NCBI RefSeq assembly: GCF_037076525.1
Contig: NZ_AP029018.1
Coordinates: 2,278,501 to 2,342,500 of the forward strand
Length of the DNA stretch: 64,000 nucleotides
Source: Selenomonas sp. TAMA-11512
GTDB taxonomy: Bacteria; Bacillota; Negativicutes; Selenomonadales; Selenomonadaceae
Direction of reading: 5' to 3'
Shown: positions 23,215 to 32,566 of the stretch, in pieces
How the letters are laid out: each line of letters begins with the position of its first letter
Position numbering within the stretch: position 1 is the first letter of the stretch
Notes under the pieces: generated by a model
The model's input: the letters and a program-made list of their open reading frames with translations, nothing else
The model's database searches: none
What the model was told of the DNA's origin: nothing
Position numbers and translations under genes: made by a program

Positions 23215-24525
23215 TCACAAATCATTCGTTTCCATTCCCTTTAAGATGCTACGTGCCACGTCACGTCCTGACAAGATGCTTCCACCCGTCCATAGGTATT
23301 CCCATGTCCCAAACCGGCCTGCCGTATAAATGCCTACTGAGGATAAATAGGATCGAACAACTTCTCGCGCCTCGTAAATAGTCGGTGTGAACATGATATT
23401 TGCGTACGCTTCTTCTCGCACGTCTACGAAAACTATTTCTGACTTTTTCAAAACACCCATCTGCTCCAATTGGGATACAACACGATACCCAAGTTCCTCT
23501 CCTCTACAAGGAAGTGGGCGATAGCGAGAGAAGTAGACTTCTGCTTGAAAAGCAGACATCCCTTTCGGCACATTATTGGGAGACTTAATCTCAGGCGCGT
23601 AGACACGAGCAGGATAGATATCTTCATCATAGATATAAAACCATAATGCAGGTGCACGCGAAGGACAAGACAGAGCAATGGAGACGATTGCTCCGCCCGT
23701 AGCATCAAGTCTGTCCGCCGCTCGCCTCACGACCTGCGGAACGTCTATCATCAACGACTCGATGAGAAAGGGAAGCGGAATTGTCGAAATGAGTGCATCA
23801 TAGTTTGCTTCTGTTCCATCGGAAAAGCACATACATCGCTTTTTAGGGTCAAGCGATACCAGTGCCTTCCCTAAGCGGAGATCTGCTTCCTCTGCCAGCG
23901 GCGCGAGAAAAGCCTGATAGCCGCCATACCGGGGATAGTGGATGACTTTTGTGTAATGAACGTTCGGCGTATCCTCTGACATCGCCCCTTGCAGAACTTC
24001 ATCTATTGTCGGTGTGTACATACGCCCCTTAACCCATTCGGTCTCTAATGCTTCCGGCTCAACCGTCCAATATTTTCGCGTGTACCGCGCGGGGTAATTC
24101 TCCGTGAAATATGTACCATATTGCAACCTTAGCCATGCACCATAATCCTTGGGCATATGCTCTTCTTGCCCGCCTTTGGAAAGAAAGCTCTTAATGACAC
24201 GAATACGTTCCTCCACAGGGAGCCCGATAAGATTATTCTGTACCGGATTACGCACCCAGTTTCCCCGGCTATAATTCATTGCCTCAGGGGCGTGAACCAG
24301 ATACGGGGTCTTTTCCTCAAGCAAGGCATGAACATATGGATCCGTCGCAAAATTAACATGCGCAAATGTGTCAAACGTGTATCCATCTATCACAAAGCTT
24401 TGGCAAAGACCGCCCCACATATCCTTCTTATCATAGATGGATGCGGTAACACCGTGTGCAAACAGCTCATGCGCCGCAGCAAGCCCTGCGCAGCCGGCGC
24501 CTAGTATTACAATCTGCTTTTCCAT
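23215..24525 (-). CDS. FAD-dependent amine-oxidase-like oxidoreductase
   Basis: A 436-residue flavoprotein with the N-terminal dinucleotide-binding motif IVILGAGCAGLAAAHEL, the second FAD element GGLCQSFVIDGYTFDTFAH and the C-terminal FAD contact GIYTAGRFGTWEYL. It resembles protoporphyrinogen-oxidase-like and UDP-galactopyranose-mutase-like proteins found in O-antigen clusters. The substrate is probably a nucleotide sugar, but oxidation and mutase chemistry cannot be told apart here. It lies between the ThDP enzyme and RfbH. Confidence 0.8.
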   Translation of the reverse strand: MEKQIVILGAGCAGLAAAHELFAHGVTASIYDKKDMWGGLCQSFVIDGYTFDTFAHVNFATDPYVHALLEEKTPYLVHAPEAMNYSRGNWVRNPVQNNLIGLPVEERIRVIKSFLSKGGQEEHMPKDYGAWLRLQYGTYFTENYPARYTRKYWTVEPEALETEWVKGRMYTPTIDEVLQGAMSEDTPNVHYTKVIHYPRYGGYQAFLAPLAEEADLRLGKALVSLDPKKRCMCFSDGTEANYDALISTIPLPFLIESLMIDVPQVVRRAADRLDATGGAIVSIALSCPSRAPALWFYIYDEDIYPARVYAPEIKSPNNVPKGMSAFQAEVYFSRYRPLPCRGEELGYRVVSQLEQMGVLKKSEIVFVDVREEAYANIMFTPTIYEAREVVRSYLSSVGIYTAGRFGTWEYLWTGGSILSGRDVARSILKGMETNDL

Positions 24526-24540
24526 TGCCAACCCGCTTCC

Positions 24541-26283
24541 CTATTTCTCCGGAGTCTCTTCATGGTCAAGGAACGGCCAAAGATCATCAAACTCTGCCGC
24601 TTTTAAGGAACCATCAGGCATGACGCGTGAAGCAATTCGAGGTGCCAAAATACCGAACTCTTGCACCATAACCTCGCAGACAGCAGGTCCTTCGATCTGG
24701 AAAAGCGCTTCGAGCTTCTCATCGATTTCCTCCTTTGCCGCTATGCACACGGCGGGAAGATCGTAAGCCGCCGCCACACGACAAAAATCCACGGCGGGGA
24801 CGCCACTATCAGGACCTACGCCGAGAAAGCGGTCATCCATATAGTTGTGCTGATTATGGCGAATCAAGAGATAGCCGTGATTGTTATACACGATCACCTT
24901 AACGGGTAATTTGTAGTAGGAAAGCGTGGCAAACTCCTGTATGTTCATCTGGGCGCTGCCGTCGCCCGTGAGCGCCACAGTTTCCTTGCCGCATGACGCC
25001 GCACCCAGCGATGCCGCCCAATAGCCCATGGCGGAAAGACCGCCTGAAATCAGCCAGTTCTGCCCCTTTTTCAGCTCAAACGCCTGTGACGCGACATTGC
25101 AAACGCTCCCTGTATCTACAACGATTGTGTCATGCTCCGGCACATGTGCCGAAAGCTTCTTCGTGAAAAAATAGCTGTTGATGCCGTCCTCCTCCGCATA
25201 GGAGGGAAGCACCACGGGATATTTCTTTTGATCGGCATGGATTTTTTCCACCCACGCCTTATGCTCCGTTTCTTCCGTCAAGACCTTTTCCATCGCAGGG
25301 AAAAAGTCCCTTAAATCCGCATGAACCGCAAGATCAACGGGAACATCTCTCCGCGCGAGTTCCGCCGCGTCAATATCGACCATTACTTTTTTCGCTTTTT
25401 CCGCAAACCGCTGAGGATAATAGCCCACTGTCGATACTGCGAGACGGCTGCCCAAGATAAGAAGGAAATCACAGTCCGAAACGGCAAAATGGCTGGGACG
25501 GTCGCCGTAGCTTCCCGGCCGGCCGGCAAAAAGCGGGTGATCCGACGGCATTGCGCCGATGCCGTCGCGCGAAACCGCTACGGGGATCTCCTGTCGCTCG
25601 GCAAGAGCGAGGAGCTCCTCCTGCGTCCGGCTGAGGAGGATGCCCTGTCCGGCAAGAATCAGCGGGCGTTGCGCCTTTTTTAGAAGCGCGGCGATCTCCT
25701 CGGCCGGGATTTCCGGTCTTTTTTCTTCTTGCGGAGAAAATCCCTCCATGTCTTCCGGCACCTGTCGGTTCTGGATATCGACCGGCACATCCAGCCAGAC
25801 CGGCCCCTTCCGCCCGTGCGTCGCTTCATAATAGGCACGCTCAATATGATAGCGTGTTTCGGCAGGATCCGTGAGCATGACAAAATACTTGGTAATATCT
25901 TTCGTCATGTTCTCCAAACGGATGCTCTGCGTTCCCTTCTGGCGGATCCGCGTCTCTTCCTGATAGCGGCAAATGGGCGAGCTTGCCTGTCCTGAAAGAA
26001 TGACAACGGGGGAGGAATCAACATATGCACCGGCAACGCCCGTTATGGCATTTGTCGCACCGGGGCCTATCGTGACGAGTGCGACCCCGGGCGCATCCGA
26101 CAGACGCCCGACGGCATCGGCCGCCATCGCCGCCGCCTGCTCATGCTGGCAGCAGACAGGCAGAAGGTTTGTATTTCTCTTGAGCGCATCGGTCAAGAAC
26201 ATGGCGGAACTCCCTGACACCATGTGTACGGTTTTACAACCCTGTTTTTGCAAAAAATCAAATATGTATTCCGATACTGTCAT
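24541..26283 (-). CDS. Acetolactate-synthase-like ThDP enzyme (possible YerE-type branched-sugar synthase)
   Basis: A 580-residue ThDP-dependent enzyme in three domains. The catalytic Glu lies in CCQHEQAAAMAADA, the FAD/nucleotide region spans about 190-330, and the ThDP motif is TGDGSAQMNIQEFATLSYYKLPVKVIVYNN (GDG to NN). It belongs to the acetolactate synthase superfamily. In Yersinia a relative, YerE, adds a two-carbon unit from pyruvate to CDP-3,6-dideoxy-4-keto-glucose. Being next to RfbH makes a comparable role attractive, but sequence alone cannot exclude a simpler decarboxylase. ATG at 26283 has GAGGAG upstream. Confidence 0.8.
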   Translation of the reverse strand: MTVSEYIFDFLQKQGCKTVHMVSGSSAMFLTDALKRNTNLLPVCCQHEQAAAMAADAVGRLSDAPGVALVTIGPGATNAITGVAGAYVDSSPVVILSGQASSPICRYQEETRIRQKGTQSIRLENMTKDITKYFVMLTDPAETRYHIERAYYEATHGRKGPVWLDVPVDIQNRQVPEDMEGFSPQEEKRPEIPAEEIAALLKKAQRPLILAGQGILLSRTQEELLALAERQEIPVAVSRDGIGAMPSDHPLFAGRPGSYGDRPSHFAVSDCDFLLILGSRLAVSTVGYYPQRFAEKAKKVMVDIDAAELARRDVPVDLAVHADLRDFFPAMEKVLTEETEHKAWVEKIHADQKKYPVVLPSYAEEDGINSYFFTKKLSAHVPEHDTIVVDTGSVCNVASQAFELKKGQNWLISGGLSAMGYWAASLGAASCGKETVALTGDGSAQMNIQEFATLSYYKLPVKVIVYNNHGYLLIRHNQHNYMDDRFLGVGPDSGVPAVDFCRVAAAYDLPAVCIAAKEEIDEKLEALFQIEGPAVCEVMVQEFGILAPRIASRVMPDGSLKAAEFDDLWPFLDHEETPEK

Positions 26284-26310
26284 ATTCATTCTCCTCTTTC
26301 CATTCCACTG

Positions 26311-27468
26311 TCAAAGCATCAGCAACATGCCATCCTTCTTTACGAGCCTTTGGCAGATACGTGCTATGTCTTCTTCACCATTCTTCAAAGGACGACAAAA
26401 CAGCACAAAATCAAACATTCGATCCTCGTAATATTCTTCTAAAAAAGACAGTCGATCTATTGTTACATGATCTGCAACTGTTCGCAAGTCGACATCATAG
26501 CGACTATCCTGTGCAAAGGCATAGGTCTCTACAGTGAAAATGCCCTGTCTATGATAGTAGTTCCTTAAATCGAGACATGGCGTTCCGCAGCACGGTTCAA
26601 TAGCGAGAACCCGCTTTTCTCCTGCCGCTTCATCTCTCGCCACACGCCGTATATATCTTGCTACTGACAACGTATCCGAATCCGGGTCAATACCAAATTT
26701 CTCCTTGAACAACTGCTGCCCAAGAAGATATTTTTCCTGTGCTTCCTTGCTTCTTTCTCGTTCTTCAAGCAAATGATCATGATGAACAAATGCATCATGG
26801 CAGACCATAATCTTATAACCTGCACGCCGAAACCGTAGGCATAAGTCATCATCTCCATAATCATGCACGAAGTCCTCATCAAAAAGACCTGCCTTTTCAA
26901 AAGCACTTCGCCGCAGGAGTACTGCCTGTGGAGCTACTCGCATATGTATATCCCATAGAAGAGGATTACTTTTGTTGAAGACCCTCGCTTTTTCAATCAT
27001 TTCCTCTTCGCTGGAAAATCCGCCTAAACTTTCTTCTTGCCCATGCCCCGTATTGGTAGATACAGGAGACGCAATCGCAATACAAGGGTCACTCTCAATG
27101 CAAATCAATAGATTCTCAAGCGCACCTGGCATTAGATACGAGTCATTCATCACATAGAGGACATATTTCGTATCCAACTGACGAATCACAGGATTCATCC
27201 CCTTGATACTCGTCTCATTCTTCTCAATCCGCATAATCTTCTTGCGTGGATGCTGCACTGTCCGATAGTAATTCAAGAGTTCGTCTGTCGGGGTCCCATT
27301 ATCGGTCAGGATAAGCTGATACGGCACATCTCCCGCGTATTGAAGGATGTGTTCCACGCACTTCCTTGTCTTATCGACGCGCCCATAGGCATGAACGACG
27401 ATGGTGAGCAATTCTTCCTCCGGCACATAGCGGAAAAGATTCGCTTCTCCCTTATCCTCAATCCACAT
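26311..27468 (-). CDS. GT2 glycosyltransferase with C-terminal SAM-fold remnant
   Basis: A 385-residue protein. Residues 15-245 form a family 2 GT-A domain (LTIVVHAYGRVDKTRKCVEHIL, LILTDNGTP, YVMNDSYLMP with the metal-binding NDS, and the GDDDLCLRFRRAGY block of rhamnosyltransferase-like GT2). Residues of about 290-385 resemble a small methyltransferase-like domain (RVLAIEPCCGTPCLDLRNYY, FDFVLFCRPL). Both parts seem intact. Product linkage unknown. GAGGAAGT precedes the ATG. Confidence 0.82.
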   Translation of the reverse strand: MWIEDKGEANLFRYVPEEELLTIVVHAYGRVDKTRKCVEHILQYAGDVPYQLILTDNGTPTDELLNYYRTVQHPRKKIMRIEKNETSIKGMNPVIRQLDTKYVLYVMNDSYLMPGALENLLICIESDPCIAIASPVSTNTGHGQEESLGGFSSEEEMIEKARVFNKSNPLLWDIHMRVAPQAVLLRRSAFEKAGLFDEDFVHDYGDDDLCLRFRRAGYKIMVCHDAFVHHDHLLEERERSKEAQEKYLLGQQLFKEKFGIDPDSDTLSVARYIRRVARDEAAGEKRVLAIEPCCGTPCLDLRNYYHRQGIFTVETYAFAQDSRYDVDLRTVADHVTIDRLSFLEEYYEDRMFDFVLFCRPLKNGEEDIARICQRLVKKDGMLLML

Positions 27469-27484
27469 ATGACTTCCTCATTTC

Positions 27485-28456
27485 TTACGGTTTTATACGA
27501 TTGACAGCTTCAATGGCAGCCTCATCCAGCACTACATCACCACATGCAAGAATTTCTTTGAGATGCTCCTCTTGCATAGTGCTAAAGAGGGCTATTCCGT
27601 CCAGGGGATTGCTCGTGATATATCCAAGAACAAACGCTGTTGGTCCCAAACCCATACGTTCAGCATAGGCACGGATATACTCCGCTTTCTTCCGATTTGT
27701 CGGTGTCTCGATCCTCTTCTTTAGCCCGGCATCCACAGCCTCTAAGCCATACAGCGCCGCTTTCTTAAAATATCCCTTGCACTGCGACGTATATGCCATT
27801 CCAATCAGTCCATGCTCTTGCATATAGCGATAAAGTTCTTCCGTCATATGCGTAGTCGTGGGGTCATTCCACATAGCATCCGTGTACTCGGCAAGCGACC
27901 ACCATGTCTGGATAAAGGAAAACGTGCAAAGTCCGCGTTCCTTAGCGTAGCGGTTTGCCGCCATGATACGCTCCGGCCGCCAGTTGGCAACGCCGATAGC
28001 GGTTATTTTTCCATGCTCCATAAGCATCTGCATCGTCTCCATGATCTCCTCAACCGGGCGATCCGGCTCATCTCGGTGCAGGAGGTAAATGTCGATGTTA
28101 TCCGTGCGCAAAGCCTCCATGCTTTCGATCAATTCCTGCCGCAGCGCCGGGAAAGAAAGATCGTAAAACCAAGTATGTCCTTCGTTGCGTACGCCTCCTT
28201 TCGTTGAGATGACCATATCCTCCCGATTGCCGCGCAAATCCATCCATTTCCCGATACAGACCTCACTCTTTCCTCTGCCGTCATCGACCCATTCGTAATA
28301 ATTTCTTGCAGTATCAAGCAGTGTCCCCCCGCCGGCATAAAATCGGTCAAGTAGAGAAAAGGACAGCGTCTCATCCGCGATCGTCCCAAAGCGCGCTACG
28401 CCCATGCCAAGACGTGATATGCGTTTTCCGAAGCCTTCAGGCGTTAAATATTTCAT
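27485..28456 (-). CDS. Aldo/keto reductase
   Basis: A 323-residue TIM-barrel aldo/keto reductase. Catalytic tetrad is visible: Asp in LLDTARNYYEW, Tyr in the same segment, Lys in MVISTKGG and His in IDIYLLHRDEPDRP. GVANWRPERI and the C-terminal ALFSTMQ cofactor loop are also present. In a nucleotide-sugar cluster it probably reduces a keto sugar or a side-chain ketone, for instance the acetyl branch left by the ThDP enzyme; this is inference. The stop overlaps the next gene's ATG (ATGA). Confidence 0.88.
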   Translation of the reverse strand: MKYLTPEGFGKRISRLGMGVARFGTIADETLSFSLLDRFYAGGGTLLDTARNYYEWVDDGRGKSEVCIGKWMDLRGNREDMVISTKGGVRNEGHTWFYDLSFPALRQELIESMEALRTDNIDIYLLHRDEPDRPVEEIMETMQMLMEHGKITAIGVANWRPERIMAANRYAKERGLCTFSFIQTWWSLAEYTDAMWNDPTTTHMTEELYRYMQEHGLIGMAYTSQCKGYFKKAALYGLEAVDAGLKKRIETPTNRKKAEYIRAYAERMGLGPTAFVLGYITSNPLDGIALFSTMQEEHLKEILACGDVVLDEAAIEAVNRIKP

Positions 28457-29514
28457 AGCAGTCTCTCCTCCGGCACAACATACAGAACAGTTTCATGCAC
28501 GCCCATATAACTTCGCAGAAAAAAACGCACACGAGGCATTTGGGCAAAAAGCAGCGGCAATTCCCAGAAATCCTCTATCTTGTGATAACAAGCCATAGCG
28601 AGTATCGGACGATTTTCTGCAATTAGCTGCTTCATCCCCTGCAGTACCTTTCGCTCCCAACCCTCAACATCAATTTTCATGAAAGTGGGCTGTTTTTCAA
28701 ACGGAATCATGTCTAACGGAATGCATTCTGCTTCTATTTCTCCATCTGCCGCAATACACGCATTCATATCCCAATAGTTTTTTACACGAACCGTTCCACA
28801 TTGTGCTCCTATTGCCTTTTCACAAAAAACAATGCGCCTATCCGTCGTTAAACGCACTTCATCTGAGACCGTAGGACATGGATCAAACAGGTAGAAATCT
28901 CGAAAAGGAATCGCTGCGTCCTGTACGGATTTTAGGAACTCCACACCGGGTCCTGCCCCGATATCACAGAACACCTCGTCCTCCCTGTAACTGATTTCCG
29001 GCAAAAGATATTGTTTGGATATCGGCTTCGCAGGCACGCCGAAAAACGATCGCCGTTCTAGTCCTTGGATGATTGCCCGGAAAACGTTCCTCGATTCCGT
29101 ATCACAGAAGATCTCATCCGCACGAGCAATCTCTTTTTTCGCTCTCTGAAGTGCACATACATCTGCATAAAGAGGGATGATCTGGCCGGAAAAAATGGTT
29201 GCATTTTCCTCCTTATTTGCAAAATCGTATACTGGCTCTATGTTATGAAATCCCCTTGCACGGAGATCTGTACGAATATTCTCTGTTACCTGCGGGGATG
29301 CATGAGCGATGATGATCCGGCAGCCCTCGGCAAGATGCGGTTCAGGCTCTCTGACAGGAACGCCCATCCAGCGCCTGCCCTGTTTCTTTACATCCCGATC
29401 AAAAAGGCAGCGCGGACGGATACCGGCGGCCAAAAGAAGTTCTGTCACATGCAGTCCGAAAAAACCTGCGCCATACACGATACAGTCCAACTGCACCACC
29501 TCTTTTCCCGTCAC
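28453..29514 (-). CDS. FkbM-family methyltransferase with N-terminal Rossmann-like domain
   Basis: A 353-residue protein. Residues 8-110 form a Rossmann-like domain (LDCIVYGAGFFGLHVTELL) of the kind repeated through this island. Residues 170-345 form a FkbM methyltransferase: DEVFCDIGAGPGVEFLK for SAM, PTFMKIDVEGWERKVLQGM (the family signature) and ENRPILAMACYH. Probably O-methylates a sugar hydroxyl. The start is GTG, whose GTGA overlaps the upstream stop. Confidence 0.85.
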   Translation of the reverse strand: MTGKEVVQLDCIVYGAGFFGLHVTELLLAAGIRPRCLFDRDVKKQGRRWMGVPVREPEPHLAEGCRIIIAHASPQVTENIRTDLRARGFHNIEPVYDFANKEENATIFSGQIIPLYADVCALQRAKKEIARADEIFCDTESRNVFRAIIQGLERRSFFGVPAKPISKQYLLPEISYREDEVFCDIGAGPGVEFLKSVQDAAIPFRDFYLFDPCPTVSDEVRLTTDRRIVFCEKAIGAQCGTVRVKNYWDMNACIAADGEIEAECIPLDMIPFEKQPTFMKIDVEGWERKVLQGMKQLIAENRPILAMACYHKIEDFWELPLLFAQMPRVRFFLRSYMGVHETVLYVVPEERLL

Positions 29515-30404
29515 ATTCTATTCGCGTCTTTCATCCGGCGAATCCCTTCCGAAAAAGAGATCTTTGGCTGCCACGAGAAGATGCTTCCCGCTTTTCTGGA
29601 TAGAAAGAGTGTATGCGGGATTTTTCCATCCGCGTACGGAACGGCTCCATAGCAGATTTCGCTGGAAGAGTTCGCAGCTTCTCGCATCTCCTCGACAAAA
29701 TCCCGCAGACGTCGATGCTCCGTTGCAGCAAGGTTATAACAGCCATCGGACAAATCTTCACTTTCAACAGCCAGAAGAAAGGCCCGCGCTGCATCATCAA
29801 CATGAAGGAAACTCCACAACTGCAGCCCTTCCGTCATTTCGACAGAGGCTCCCGCACAAAGTTTTCCCCATATGCTATTTATCATCTTGTCCCGCCGATC
29901 GTCCGAACCATATACAGAAAACATCCGAAGACATAAAAAGTGCGTTCCCGTATCAGCGCACAGCTTTTTCGTTTCCTGATACAGTTGTTGTTTCCATCGT
30001 CCATATGGCGTGTCAGGACGATACGCTGTTTCCTCGTCGATAGGCTGTCCGTCATTTGCAAATTCGGCACATGTTCCGGGGAGAATGATTTTCTGACATC
30101 CCTGCGCAATGGCTTGACGCACACTTTCCATAACGGCGTGAAAACTCGCCTCGTTTACCTGTTCACTCGCGCGTTCCTCCCGTTTCGTTCCCGCCCATAT
30201 AAACGGCACGTAAATATCGCAGGATGAAACAATTTTTGAGAATTGATCGTAATTCGCAAGTTCCAACTGCGCGTAATCGATCCCGGAGCACACAACTTCC
30301 CCTAACCTCCTGGAAAGTCCTGTCACTCTATACTTCCCCGACAACATGGGGAGCAGATGCCCGGCAAGAAAACTTGAAGCGCCTGCTACAACAACATGTT
30401 TCAA
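29511..30404 (-). CDS. NAD-dependent epimerase/dehydratase (SDR, nucleotide-sugar type)
   Basis: About 297 residues of the extended SDR fold: HVVVAGASSFLAGHLLPML (NAD-binding, GAS variant of GxxGxxG), a catalytic Ser/Thr region LPGTCAEF and the active-site YGRWK (Y-x3-K). QLWSFLHVDDAARAF is typical of nucleotide-sugar SDRs. In a CDP-3,6-dideoxyhexose cluster it could be the final ketoreductase or epimerase, like CDP-abequose or CDP-paratose synthase or YerF. Start proposed at TTG 30404, which has GGGGTG at proper spacing and avoids overlap; ATG 30422 is the alternative. Confidence 0.8.
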   Translation of the reverse strand: MKHVVVAGASSFLAGHLLPMLSGKYRVTGLSRRLGEVVCSGIDYAQLELANYDQFSKIVSSCDIYVPFIWAGTKREERASEQVNEASFHAVMESVRQAIAQGCQKIILPGTCAEFANDGQPIDEETAYRPDTPYGRWKQQLYQETKKLCADTGTHFLCLRMFSVYGSDDRRDKMINSIWGKLCAGASVEMTEGLQLWSFLHVDDAARAFLLAVESEDLSDGCYNLAATEHRRLRDFVEEMREAANSSSEICYGAVPYADGKIPHTLFLSRKAGSIFSWQPKISFSEGIRRMKDANRM

Positions 30405-30408
30405 CACG

Positions 30409-32562
30409 TCACCCCTTTTCATCGAAGAGAGATCGATCCGATCGATACCGGAAGATATCGTCCATATAAAATGTTTTTCTAATGTCATCAGCAATGGCAA
30501 CATCCCTGCCAAACATTGTCTGCATGAGCGCAATGCCAAGCAATGATTGATCCGAAGCTGCACCCATTCGTTTTCCGAGCATCACCATCATATCGGAGAT
30601 GAACTCCAGCACTCCTTGATGAACTTTTTGTTTGATGCCGAAATACTTCTGATTGCTCGCCTTCGCCGCCGTCACAAAGCCCGTTTCATCCATTGTCATG
30701 TACGTGCCGTAGGGCGCAGTATAAATCGCTTCCAACAGTAAAAACAGTTTCTGTATCGGCGACTTTGCACCGCTCGGATCGGACGGCGAATAACCATAAG
30801 AAAACTTCCTCTGCCCTTCGTTTTCCGGATTTCCCTTTGACATATCCGCCAGAAGATAAATGCCCGCAAGCGGCTGCTCCAGAAAGCGGCTCATGGCCTG
30901 TTGCGTGGATCCCGTATACCCGAAATCAACAAGCGCCGCATGAGACAGATCTCCAATTTCCTCTCTGAGATACGTGCGATACCGCATCCTCAATTTTGCA
31001 CTTTTTTCCAGAACTTCTTCCATGCGCCCCAAAAGAAGCGGCCGCAATCTATCTGTATCGGAAGGAACCTCGACAACCGTATCGTCTGCTACCTCAACAC
31101 CAAACCGTTCTTGAAAGAAATCTCGCGCCGTCCCCCGATAAGAAAGTGCAGCAAACGCTTCTGCCGCCTGAGAATCTGTCAAAAGAAGACGTCTCGCAAG
31201 AAGACGTGATATTTTTAAATATCGCGTCTCGATGCCGACAACGCCGCAAAGCGAAAGATAGACATCCATCGCCTCTTTCAGTAAATACCCGTCGCGAGCA
31301 CAGAAACAAAGCTTTGAGAACCCCTTCTCCAGACACGTATTGAGAATGTACGACAGAAATGAGAAGATTAGTGGTCCATAAGCGGTATATCCAACTTCTT
31401 CCGGCGTATGAAGGATAATTTTTCCGTTCGTATCCAGTCGTCTCCCACCGGAAAACGGGCTCGAAAACAGCTTTGCCCCCAATAATCCGAGAGAAATATT
31501 GTCAAAAAGGCTGTCGCCTTCAGCCAACAGCGGGTTTAATGCTGTATGGCGCATAATATCTTTCGCCGAAAGTATTTGAATCGCGTCAATTCCGTATTTT
31601 TTTGCTCCCTGCACATCACTATATCGATCATCGCCAATGTGCAGAATGCGTTTTCCCTTCTCCCGCTCCGCCAAAACGGAGAAAAGCCCGCCGTCTTCCT
31701 TGCTCTTTCCATACTCCGAGGAAACGATGACATTATTTTTCGGGATGTCGATTTTAAACGATTGCAGCAGTTTATAGATATCATCCTGAGACATATATAT
31801 GTCCGTTACGATATATACTTCTTTATTACACTCCAAGGCATACCATAAACAGGCGCGCATATCCTCCCGTACCAAAAGAGCACGATGCTCCGCCGCCTGC
31901 TCCGCCTCCCGCATGCGTTGAGCCTCATCTTCCTCCAGCGATCCCATATGCGCCATCGCCGCATATATGTCCTTTGCGCGCGGCACGCGATGTAATCGCT
32001 GCGCTTCTTGATACGCTGCCTTCCTTGCCTTCCTGAACCCGGGGAATCCTCCCTCTTCCACCAGCGCAAACACCGCATCCGCATCCAGTGTTTTGCGCAT
32101 GATCAGCGTATCGAAAAGATCAAAGGAAACAACGTCATGCGCCCGAATCTCCGCCTGAAGAGTTTCCATTGAAAGGCTCTCCTGCTCTGTCGGGAGCGCA
32201 TTAAATCCGCGCGGTTCCACTTTCGCCTGTTCACCGTTCGGGAAGTAGATAGGAATACCATCCTTTATCCAAAGATCCGCAATCCGCTTAAAAATCACAT
32301 CATAGAAGGTAACCGATACAATGATGATACAATCGGCGCATGCGGGAATCTCTTCCTGTGCAAGACAGGGTCTGCCAAAAAAAAGCTTGCCGACATTGCC
32401 TGCATCCTTATCCATGACACCGACAAAATCATAAGCCTTTCCCAACAAATCAATCAATGCGCCCGTTCGATAGCCGATACCATAGAGTACAATCCTCTTC
32501 CCTTTCAGGAAAGCAAATGTATCCTCAAATGCCGTCACAAATTCTTTTGCTACCACATCCAA
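30409..32562 (-). CDS. HAD-superfamily protein with N-terminal Rossmann-like domain (717 aa)
   Basis: A long protein. Residues 15-115 form a Rossmann-like domain (KRIVLYGIGYRTGALIDLL). Residues 135-330 form a HAD hydrolase domain: VSFDLFDTLIMRK (nucleophile Asp), YIVTDIYMS (motif II), a KS lysine in EYGKSKEDGG and ILHIGDDRYSDV (motif IV). The remaining 380 residues, with LSRLLARRLLL and ALVDFGYTGSTQQAM, are typical of large HAD proteins in polysaccharide clusters and have no assigned role. Substrate unknown; removal of a sugar phosphate is one option. TTG start with GGAGGTGAT upstream. Confidence 0.72.
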   Translation of the reverse strand: MDVVAKEFVTAFEDTFAFLKGKRIVLYGIGYRTGALIDLLGKAYDFVGVMDKDAGNVGKLFFGRPCLAQEEIPACADCIIIVSVTFYDVIFKRIADLWIKDGIPIYFPNGEQAKVEPRGFNALPTEQESLSMETLQAEIRAHDVVSFDLFDTLIMRKTLDADAVFALVEEGGFPGFRKARKAAYQEAQRLHRVPRAKDIYAAMAHMGSLEEDEAQRMREAEQAAEHRALLVREDMRACLWYALECNKEVYIVTDIYMSQDDIYKLLQSFKIDIPKNNVIVSSEYGKSKEDGGLFSVLAEREKGKRILHIGDDRYSDVQGAKKYGIDAIQILSAKDIMRHTALNPLLAEGDSLFDNISLGLLGAKLFSSPFSGGRRLDTNGKIILHTPEEVGYTAYGPLIFSFLSYILNTCLEKGFSKLCFCARDGYLLKEAMDVYLSLCGVVGIETRYLKISRLLARRLLLTDSQAAEAFAALSYRGTARDFFQERFGVEVADDTVVEVPSDTDRLRPLLLGRMEEVLEKSAKLRMRYRTYLREEIGDLSHAALVDFGYTGSTQQAMSRFLEQPLAGIYLLADMSKGNPENEGQRKFSYGYSPSDPSGAKSPIQKLFLLLEAIYTAPYGTYMTMDETGFVTAAKASNQKYFGIKQKVHQGVLEFISDMMVMLGKRMGAASDQSLLGIALMQTMFGRDVAIADDIRKTFYMDDIFRYRSDRSLFDEKG

Positions 32563-32566
32563 AGTA